In this document: positions 29,241-35,965 of the stretch, one piece after another
How the letters are laid out: every line of letters starts with the position of its first letter
Position numbering within the stretch: the first letter of the stretch is position 1
Source: Faecalibacterium taiwanense
GTDB lineage: Bacteria > Bacillota > Clostridia > Oscillospirales > Ruminococcaceae
DNA length: 64,000 nucleotides
Reading direction: 5' to 3'
Assembly: GCF_036632915.2 (NCBI RefSeq)
Contig: NZ_CP155552.1
Coordinates: forward strand, 2,604,001 to 2,668,000
Made by a program: the position numbers and the translations under genes
The notes under the pieces: generated by a model
The model's database searches: none
Seen by the model: the letters and a program-made list of their open reading frames with translations, nothing else
Told to the model about the DNA's origin: nothing

Positions 29241-29383
29241 ACGCACACTCCTCTGATCGTCCCACTGCGGCGAAGTCGGGCGGGAAAATCAGGATTACAT
29301 GTTATATCAGGCGCAAGGGGCGGAAGTTTTCTACCCTGCACTTGCTTTTGGTGGATTTGTTGGTGACGTATAAGTGCCTTCCG

Positions 29384-30349
29384 TTATGCGGTCTTTTCTT
29401 CTTCAAGGGCTTCTGCAAGAGCCTTTTCCAGATAGGTTTCGATTTCAGTCAGATAGTTAGCAGGCCTCTGCATTGCGAAGCGGAGAACCTTCTGCTTTTC
29501 CGGGTCAGTGAAATAACTGGGATTGTTTTTGAGCGTTTTCTTCCATGAGTTTTTCATCATTTCGGTCGCGCGGCTCAAGGACTTGTAAACCTTCATAAAC
29601 TCGTCCGGTACATGATAGCACCGGAATTCTTCTGTTTGTGGTGTGGGCATGGAAACAGGTTCCGCTTTTTCAGGTTCAAACTCTGCGCTGGCAGATTCCA
29701 GTACTTCCAATGCCTCTGGATGCAGGATTTGAGCAAGAACATCTAAACGATGCTCGGCACTTGCCTGCACGAGCTTGGACATTTCTTCGTTCGTGAACTT
29801 TACTTCGCCGGAAAAGACTTTCTGCTTGATGCCGGGAGAAAGCGTATCTGCGATGTCGATGCCCCGTGTATAGTGGCTGGCACGGAGAACAGAGGCACGG
29901 CTGACACCGTTTTCCTCTGCGATCCGGTCGCAGGTTTTCTTCCCGGAGTGGTGGTTATCATCGTGAGCACCACCACTTTTCTTTGCTAAAGTGTACTGGT
30001 TGCCCCGAAAGATTTTTGCAGCTTTCTTCTCGGCTTCGTACTGTTTGCCAATCAGATAACGCTTCTGTTCGGGACTCAAGTTGCGCCGCCCCAACTGATT
30101 TTTGCAGATCCATGCGAGGACTTCTTCTCTGCTTTCAAATCGGAGCGGCATGGTGGAGAAGTAAATCTCCGGGTGCTTCTGGAGGATGGCATAACGGTTG
30201 TGGCCGTCAACGAGGGTGTTTTCCCAGACGCTCAAAGGAGAAAGCAGCTTGCCTTCCTTGAGGATGTTTTCTTCAAGCTGCTTGTACTCATCGTCCGTCA
30301 GCGGCGGAATCTGATTCTGGAACTCCGGGTCGATTTTCAGATTGATCAT
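29384..30349 (-). CDS. ParB-like nuclease-domain protein
   Basis: The product is 321 aa. The ATG 30349 follows AAGGAGTGTGCGT; a GTG two codons earlier is less suitable. The N-terminal ParB/Srx-like domain has IPPLTDDEYKQLEENILKEGKLLSPLSVWENTLVDGHNRYAI, which is the ParB box with the DGHNR motif (read in two pieces around residues 13-55). The middle RIAEENGVSRASVLRASHY is a helix-turn-helix. The C-terminal ~90 residues are helical and variable. Such proteins are usual on mobilizable elements next to MobC/MobA. The coding region contains a 35-base palindrome (29947-29981) that is repeated at 32836. Confidence 0.8.
   Translation of the reverse strand: MINLKIDPEFQNQIPPLTDDEYKQLEENILKEGKLLSPLSVWENTLVDGHNRYAILQKHPEIYFSTMPLRFESREEVLAWICKNQLGRRNLSPEQKRYLIGKQYEAEKKAAKIFRGNQYTLAKKSGGAHDDNHHSGKKTCDRIAEENGVSRASVLRASHYTRGIDIADTLSPGIKQKVFSGEVKFTNEEMSKLVQASAEHRLDVLAQILHPEALEVLESASAEFEPEKAEPVSMPTPQTEEFRCYHVPDEFMKVYKSLSRATEMMKNSWKKTLKNNPSYFTDPEKQKVLRFAMQRPANYLTEIETYLEKALAEALEEEKTA
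29947..29981. repeat. Palindrome inside the parB-like gene (copy A)
   Basis: AGTGGTGGT and ACCACCACT flank a 14-17 base centre. The whole 35-base block matches 32836-32870 with three differences. Because it encodes protein here, its conservation beyond coding need is notable. Confidence 0.6.
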
Positions 30350-30360
30350 ACGCACACTCC

Positions 30361-31911
30361 TTATCTCTCGTGATGCTGCGTCTGTTTTTCCTCCCGGAAG
30401 AACAGGGCAACATTCTGTTTTGCGTCTTTCAGTTTGAGCAGCTCGGACTTGGCTTCCTTGTACTGCTCATAAAACTGGGCCTTTTCGGAGGCAAGCGCGC
30501 AGTATTCCGCTTCCAACTTGTTCGGGCTGGGCAGGCAGGTGATGTTGTTTGCCTTGAGATAGGCTGCTGCCGCCCGGTATGCTGTCAGTTCTGCACGGTA
30601 CTGATCTTCAAAGGCTGCGGGGGATTTGACAGCGTTCCGTTTCTGCGTAAGCGGTCGATACTGCTTGTAGGCAGCAGCGTAGCTGCGCAGCTTCTGATTG
30701 TCTGCCATGCGGGTTTCGAGGTCGAGCACGACTTCCTTTGCACTGTCGTACTGCGTTTGCAGTTCATCAATGCGCTGGTCAAGTGCGCCCTCGTTGAGCA
30801 GACCTTTCTCCTGCAAGAGAATCAAGGTCTGGGCCATGGCTTTGAGGTTATGCTTCTTCGCCCAACGCTCGTAGCCAATGCTCTTGCCCTGCTTCAGCTT
30901 CGCCTGAATGTCCACCAGTTTCTGAATCCTGTCGGGCTTGTCTGTTGCGATAGGCTGGATGGTCGGGGCAAGCCGGATGTTCTGAGCGAGTGCGGCGAGC
31001 ACCTGCTTTTTCTCAAACTTCTTGCTCAGCTTCCGGGCGGTGATGAACTTTACCCGATTGGGCGGGCAGTAGCTCAATCGCCCTCGGCTCTCTTTCACGG
31101 CAACGCCGTGTTCCTGCATGAGCAATGCAGAAAATTCCTCGAAGGTGGTAGCCTTCTTCAGAACAGAGTCGATTTGCTTTCGCAGCGTTTCCAGTTCCGT
31201 CTGGTAGACAGTCTGTTTAGGCTTCTGCCCCGCTACGATCAGTCGTGCGTTGGCTTGGTCAAGCCGTTTCTGTCCACGCCGCCGCGCCCAGTATTCCCGT
31301 TCAGAAACACGGTTGCCTTGTGCTTCCAGTAGGTTGATCTGGTGCAGGTCAGCGCATTCGCACATTTCCGTGACTGCGACACGCAGGTGCCGCATGGTCT
31401 GGGCTGTGCTGGAGTGCTTCATGCCCTCACGCCAGTCACGAGGCTTCTGCATATAGGGCTTGCGTTCCACTTCTCGTGTGCGGATGCTGCCGATCACGAT
31501 GTGGACATGGATATTTCCCGAATGGTTATGCCCATCCGGGTGGGTGCAGACGATGGCAGGATGACCGGGAAAGTTTGCTTTACAGAAGTTCAGGCCGAGA
31601 GCCTGTGCTTTTTCCATGGTCAAGCCGTTGTCGGCTGCATCTCTGGGGTCAAAGCTGATGATATACTGGTGGCTCTTAATATCATCGGGGTGGTTGTTCT
31701 TGTTGTACTTTCGGTTTGCCAGCAGGCAGGCCGTTGCAAACGAGAAATCGCCGCATTCAAGCGTATCCAGAATGTACGAATCCCGCAGCATGGGCCTGCC
31801 TTGTTGATCAAGAAGCTGCTTCCCGGTGAACTCATCGTGCTGGTAAATCAGGTACGCTTCGATGGCGGAGTAGTCCGAATTCTTAGAGGCGATATGCTTG
31901 AGCGTTGCCAT
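30361..31911 (-). CDS. mobA: MobP-type relaxase
   Basis: The product is 516 aa. The start MATLKHIASKNSDYSA at 31911 overlaps the mobC end. The N-terminal relaxase domain has a likely nicking Tyr in the first 30 residues and motif III HNHSGNIHVHIVIG (residues ~133-146), containing the HxH metal ligands. QYIISFDPRD is the preceding strand. The C-terminal half is a long coiled coil. It would nick oriT and lead strand transfer with helper conjugation machinery. Together with MobC and ParB it forms a mobilizable (not self-transmissible) module. Confidence 0.88.
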   Translation of the reverse strand: MATLKHIASKNSDYSAIEAYLIYQHDEFTGKQLLDQQGRPMLRDSYILDTLECGDFSFATACLLANRKYNKNNHPDDIKSHQYIISFDPRDAADNGLTMEKAQALGLNFCKANFPGHPAIVCTHPDGHNHSGNIHVHIVIGSIRTREVERKPYMQKPRDWREGMKHSSTAQTMRHLRVAVTEMCECADLHQINLLEAQGNRVSEREYWARRRGQKRLDQANARLIVAGQKPKQTVYQTELETLRKQIDSVLKKATTFEEFSALLMQEHGVAVKESRGRLSYCPPNRVKFITARKLSKKFEKKQVLAALAQNIRLAPTIQPIATDKPDRIQKLVDIQAKLKQGKSIGYERWAKKHNLKAMAQTLILLQEKGLLNEGALDQRIDELQTQYDSAKEVVLDLETRMADNQKLRSYAAAYKQYRPLTQKRNAVKSPAAFEDQYRAELTAYRAAAAYLKANNITCLPSPNKLEAEYCALASEKAQFYEQYKEAKSELLKLKDAKQNVALFFREEKQTQHHER

Positions 31912-32296
31912 ACAGTTCACCAAGAATTTTCTCGGCGTTGAGCCGGAAGGCAGTCAGGTCTGTAAGTTCGTCAAGAAGTTTCGCCCGGAGTTGTTCGGTA
32001 TCTGCTCCACCGGAGTTGAAGTGTCGTGCGAGTTGGTTCAGGTTTCCGCCCACCTTGCCGCACTGGGCAAGCAGAGTGGAAACGGCGTTCAGGGTTTCTT
32101 CTCCGCCGCCGGCAACGACAACCGTGCGCTCGATCTTTGCACTGTGCAGCGCACGGCGGATGAGAGTGGACAGGGAGAGATGAAGGAGTTTTGCGGTATT
32201 TTCAAGTTCCAACTTTTCAGTTTCCGTCACACGGAACTTGATGATGTGCGTTTTGTTGTTCGGCGTGTCGTGGCGGTGGGTCGTGCTTTTGTTCAT
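31883..32296 (-). CDS. mobC: MobC-like mobilization accessory protein
   Basis: This 137-aa protein starts behind ACAGGAGGTTCA. A ribbon-helix-helix-like N-terminal half (IIKFRVTETEKLELENTAK) is followed by the MobC signature GKVGGNLNQLARHFNSGG. It helps the relaxase melt or bind oriT. Its 3' end overlaps the relaxase start by 29 bases, indicating coupling. The oriT-like copy 3 lies ~90 bases upstream. Confidence 0.88.
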   Translation of the reverse strand: MNKSTTHRHDTPNNKTHIIKFRVTETEKLELENTAKLLHLSLSTLIRRALHSAKIERTVVVAGGGEETLNAVSTLLAQCGKVGGNLNQLARHFNSGGADTEQLRAKLLDELTDLTAFRLNAEKILGELYGNAQAYRL

Positions 32297-32385
32297 TGAA
32301 CCTCCTGTCGTCTTGCTAGCTTCTCGGTGAAGCTATGTAAGCACGACACGCCGTTCTTTCGCACCGCAAGGTGCGAATATGAGCA

Positions 32386-32510
32386 GGGTTTGGGGCAGGC
32401 ACGCCCCAACAAGATCACTTCGGAAATGCAGATGCATTGAAGAAGTGAAGTCCCGATGGAGCACAACATTTTCAAGAATTGAAAATTTGTGGCCACGGGA
32501 CGGTTCTTGC
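32386..32510. other. oriT-like region, copy 3 (likely the functional one)
   Basis: A hairpin TTGGGGCAGGCACGCCCCAA is preceded by GGGT and followed by CAAG. Further on lie the palindrome TTTTCAAGAATTGAAAA (32469-32485) and TTTGTGGCCACGGGACG. The position just upstream of mobC-mobA is where oriT of mobilizable elements lies. Copy 2 at 9402 shares both blocks. The surrounding 32297-33162 stretch (866 bp) contains no gene that I can support, only these repeats and the stem-loops listed next. Confidence 0.6.
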
Positions 32511-32835
32511 CCTCCACCGCTGCGCTCAAAACGTATTTCCGAAAATTGTTTCCGAATTGTTAAGACACAAAAATAAGTAGAGAGTTCCGCTGCTCGTGTA
32601 TGTTGATCGCCGTTTGACCCGAACGAAGTTCCTGCCCCTGTTTTGCAGCGGCGTTGGCCGGAAAGCCGGTATCACATTCGGACGGCTCATGAAATTTTCA
32701 AGGTACAAGCTTCCCCGGAAAAGAAAAAGACCGCCCACGCAGTACAGGCGAAGGATTTTGTCGGGTGAAACGGCGGCAAAACGATCGGGTGTGTTGTGGG
32801 GCGGTACGTTCTTTTGGGGGCAATCACTCACTGAA

Positions 32836-32964
32836 AGTGGTGGTTATCACGGTGAGAACCACCACTTTTCATAGCAAGCCAACTTTTCAATGCATCGGCA
32901 ACATCGTTGGCTTGCATATCGCAAATATGAAGTTTCGGTTGAGCCAATTTCTTATCTTGCGATA
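32836..32964. repeat. Cluster of three stem-loops, including palindrome copy B
   Basis: First, AAAGTGGTGGTT/AACCACCACTTT (copy B of the parB-internal palindrome, ending in TTTTC). Second, perfect 10-bp arms GCAAGCCAAC (32874-32883) and GTTGGCTTGC (32906-32915). Third, TATCGCAA (32917-32924) and TTGCGATA (32957-32964). The dense packing suggests a binding or replication-control region or a structured RNA at the edge of the mobilizable module. Confidence 0.5.
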
Positions 32965-33162
32965 ATGTGATTTGTGACAAAGGGTATCATGGTTTGCAAG
33001 GTGCGTCAAGATGGTTTTGAGTATTTTATTGTGGTAAAGCAATAATAGTAGGACTTATAGAAAAAATTGGAAGCTTTCAGCATAGCGGACACTTCCATAA
33101 GTTTTTACCCATTCATACTGAAATTTCAAGTCTATGTTTCGGATAAAAAACTGTTCTGCTTT

Positions 33163-34251
33163 TCAACGTATATCTTCTGCCAGGGCACCGCCAGTGGCAC
33201 GATATACAGCTGGCGTACAGCCGTAGCGCACCTGAAACTTTTTATAAAAGAAGTTCTGGTTGGAATAGCCACACTGGTTGGCGATCTGACTAATAGGTGC
33301 TTCGGTGGTCAACAGCAGGAAGGCGGCGCGGGACAGCCGCCCATCCGATACCAGATCCTTGAAGGCACTGCCGGTGCCCTCCTTGACCATGCGAGAAAGG
33401 TAATTGGGGTGGAAGCCAAAATGCGCTGCGGTGCTTTCCAGTGTGCAGTCGATGCAGTGGTCATCCATGTATTGCAGCACTTCGGTGAGATAGTTCTTGT
33501 TGGATTTGTGGTATTCGTGTTCCTGATTGCCCTGATAGCAGCGTGCCAGCTCGATGAAGATCAGGCTCATATAATTCTCCACCGCACCCGCCGTGCAGGT
33601 GGTAGGGTCCAGATATTCGCAGAACACACACTCAAACAGATCCCGGAAAATATACGACCGCTCCGTATGAAACAGCAGATAATGGTCGTGATCGTTGCGC
33701 TCGTTCAGCGCATTGGAAAGAAACCGCGGCACCGCTCCACTGGCGGCAAGCCGCTCGATGAAGCTTGCCTTGAAATAATTCTGCCCCATCAGGCAGTTGA
33801 GCAGGATGTCGTTTTCGCCGGTGGGCAACACCCGGTGCACCACATCCCGGTCCAGAATGGTCACATCGCCGGTGTACATCTCAACCGTCTGGCCGTTGAT
33901 CTCTTGCACGCAGGTGCCGGAGTACACATAGTTCATTTCAATGTAGTTGTGGCGGTGCAGCGGCACCATGCCAAAACGGGTCTGCTTGTTAAAGGCCAGA
34001 TTGCCTCCCTCCAGCACGCGGGGCGCAATTTTTGGGGAGATCACACCATGCAGATTGGAGGCCGCCTGTTTTTTAGGGGACGGAAAAAACAGGATCTCAT
34101 CGCTGTTGTCCGCACCCGTCACAACAGTCGCTTCGCCCTCATACCGGAAATTTTTGAAATAGATCAGAGAATCCTCCGGGTGCTCCCGGTAGTGCAGTTC
34201 TTTTTCACTGAGGAGAAAGAGCATTTCCCGGAATGCCTCACGCGCCAGCAT
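33163..34251 (-). CDS. AraC-family regulator with cupin-like sensor domain
   Basis: The product is 362 aa and its start is behind GGGAGGTATC. The N-terminal ~150 residues have a cupin signature (MVPLHRHNYIEMNYVYSGT, then MYTGDVTILDRDVVHRV) for sugar sensing. The C-terminal ~100 residues hold two helix-turn-helix motifs (LESTAAHFGFHPNYLSRMVK and ISQIANQCGYSNQNFFYKKF). It diverges from the PTS/glycosidase operon. Direct repeats in the shared promoter region are probable binding sites, so it likely activates that operon in response to the imported glycoside and may regulate itself. Confidence 0.88.
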   Translation of the reverse strand: MLAREAFREMLFLLSEKELHYREHPEDSLIYFKNFRYEGEATVVTGADNSDEILFFPSPKKQAASNLHGVISPKIAPRVLEGGNLAFNKQTRFGMVPLHRHNYIEMNYVYSGTCVQEINGQTVEMYTGDVTILDRDVVHRVLPTGENDILLNCLMGQNYFKASFIERLAASGAVPRFLSNALNERNDHDHYLLFHTERSYIFRDLFECVFCEYLDPTTCTAGAVENYMSLIFIELARCYQGNQEHEYHKSNKNYLTEVLQYMDDHCIDCTLESTAAHFGFHPNYLSRMVKEGTGSAFKDLVSDGRLSRAAFLLLTTEAPISQIANQCGYSNQNFFYKKFQVRYGCTPAVYRATGGALAEDIR

Positions 34252-34270
34252 GGCAGATACCTCCCAAAAG

Positions 34271-34338
34271 GTTTGATTTTGTCAGTGAGTGTCTTAAACT
34301 TTGCCAGTATCGTTCGACGAAAAGTTTGATTTTGTCAG
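34271..34338 (+). promoter_or_regulatory. Direct-repeat operator for the divergent AraC regulator
   Basis: GTTTGATTTTGTCAG occurs at 34271-34285 and again at 34324-34338, 53 bases apart (five helical turns). The downstream copy ends 21 bases before the predicted -35. Direct repeats with this spacing are typical AraC-family half sites, and the upstream copy also lies next to the regulator's own start. Confidence 0.65.
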
Positions 34339-34359
34339 CACCGGAGTTTGCTTTTGAGA

Positions 34360-34388
34360 TTGTGACACCGTGCCGGATACGGTACAAT
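34360..34388 (+). promoter_or_regulatory. Predicted promoter of the PTS/glycosidase operon
   Basis: TTGTGA (34360-34365), 17 bases, TACAAT (34383-34388). The weak -35 fits activator dependence. It lies about 100 bases upstream of the PTS start. Confidence 0.5.
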
Positions 34389-34485
34389 ACAGGTACGATT
34401 TGGACACAAGCATACAATGAAATGCCAGCTGTGTCAAGTTTTTGTGCGTATTTTGGAAGATGTCAAAGAGAAGGAGAACAAGATC

Positions 34486-35877
34486 ATGGCAAGAAAAGAC
34501 TACGATCAATTTGCCGATGAGCTGATCGCGGCAGTCGGCGGCAAAGAGAACATTGTCAGTGTGACGAACTGCATGACCCGTCTGCGCTTTGTGCTGGCAG
34601 ACGAGAGCATCGTCAAGGATGACGAGGTCAAAAAAATCAAAGGCGTGATGAGCGTTGTGCACGGTGCAGGACAGTACCAGATCCCCATCGGTACTTATGT
34701 CTCTGACCTGTGCCCCGTCGTCAAGGCAAAGCTGGGCCTGACGGAGGATGCCATGGCTGCCGGCAAGGCCAAGGCCGAAAGCATGCGTGTGGTCAAGAAG
34801 GACAGCTTCTTCAACAAGTTCTTCAAGGCCATTTCCGGCTGCATCCTGCCCATGATCGCACCCATGGCCGCCGGTGGTATCATCAAGGGCGTTCTGACCA
34901 TCCTGACCACCTTCGGTGTGCTCACCAGTGACAACGGCATTTACCTGATCCTGTATGCAGCGGCCGATGCGCTGATGTACTTTATGCCCATCATCGTCGG
35001 TTTCTCGGCCGGCAAGGTCTTTGGCATGAATCCTTATACCGCTGCTGTCATCGGCGCAGCGATGCTGTACCCGAAGCTGGCTGCTTTCGTGGGCGCGGAG
35101 GAAACGCTTACCTTCTTCGGCCTCAAGGTCACGATGCTGGATTACTCCCAGACCATGCTGCCCATCCTGCTGGCCGTCTTTGTGGCAAGCTGGATCGAAA
35201 AGGCTGCGAAAAAGATCATCCCGCAGATGCTGCAATTGATGTTCGTGCCGACTGTGGTGCTGGTCATCACGCTGCCGCTCACCCTGCTGGTGGTCGGCCC
35301 GGTCATGGCAGGCGTTTCCAATGCTCTGGCTACCGGTGTCAACGCGCTGTACAATGCGGTGCCTGTGGTCTGCGGCGGTGTTCTGGGCGCGTTCTGGCAG
35401 CTGTTCGTCATGATGGGTGTCCATTCAGCCATGCTCCCCATCATCCTCAACAACCTTACCACCCTGGGTTACTGCCCGGTCAACGCCATCTTGGGCCTGA
35501 CCGTCTGGGCACTGGCTGGTGTGGCTCTGGGCTACGCACTCAAGGTGAAGGATGGTGAGACCCGCGCAACGGCATTCGGCACCATGGCTTCTGCGCTGTG
35601 CGGCATCACCGAGCCGGTCATCTATACCGTGGCCCTGACCAACTTCAAGCGGTTTATCTGCGCCTTCGTGGGTGGCGGCGTTGCCGGTGTCATCGGTGGT
35701 ATCCTGGGCATCAAGTTCTACACTTGGGGCGGTGACGGCATCTTCCGTATCCCGTCCATGATCAACCCCGCAGGTCTGGATATCAGCTTCTGGGGCTTCC
35801 TGATCTGCGCAGCCATTGCGTTTGTGGTTTCTGCAATCGGCAGTTATGCTGTGACCAGCGCGGACGAAAAAGCGTAA
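34486..35877 (+). CDS. PTS beta-glucoside-type EIIBC permease
   Basis: The product is 463 aa and its start is behind AAGGAGAACAAG. The N-terminal EIIB domain has the phospho-Cys motif SVTNCMTRLRFVL (Cys about residue 26). EIIC follows with ~8-10 helices: SGCILPMIAPMAAGGIIKG, MPIIVGFSAGKVFGMNPY, and the GITEPVIYTVAL substrate loop. No EIIA domain is attached, unlike full BglF, so EIIA must be supplied in trans. It would import and phosphorylate a beta-glucoside. Downstream in the same direction is a GH106-like enzyme and, on the opposite strand, a GH1 phospho-glycosidase. Confidence 0.92.
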   Translation: MARKDYDQFADELIAAVGGKENIVSVTNCMTRLRFVLADESIVKDDEVKKIKGVMSVVHGAGQYQIPIGTYVSDLCPVVKAKLGLTEDAMAAGKAKAESMRVVKKDSFFNKFFKAISGCILPMIAPMAAGGIIKGVLTILTTFGVLTSDNGIYLILYAAADALMYFMPIIVGFSAGKVFGMNPYTAAVIGAAMLYPKLAAFVGAEETLTFFGLKVTMLDYSQTMLPILLAVFVASWIEKAAKKIIPQMLQLMFVPTVVLVITLPLTLLVVGPVMAGVSNALATGVNALYNAVPVVCGGVLGAFWQLFVMMGVHSAMLPIILNNLTTLGYCPVNAILGLTVWALAGVALGYALKVKDGETRATAFGTMASALCGITEPVIYTVALTNFKRFICAFVGGGVAGVIGGILGIKFYTWGGDGIFRIPSMINPAGLDISFWGFLICAAIAFVVSAIGSYAVTSADEKA

Positions 35878-35965
35878 TATTTCCCGCATGGCACCTGCCT
35901 CTTGCAAAAGGGACGGGTGCTGTGCTATGTTCAGAGTGAGTGAAACGGAAGGAAAGGACCCGAGC

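Noticed and set aside
32526..32874. Overlapping ORFs on both strands between the oriT-like region and the AraC gene
   Set aside because: Neither has a ribosome site or recognisable motif, and the region is rich in inverted repeats.
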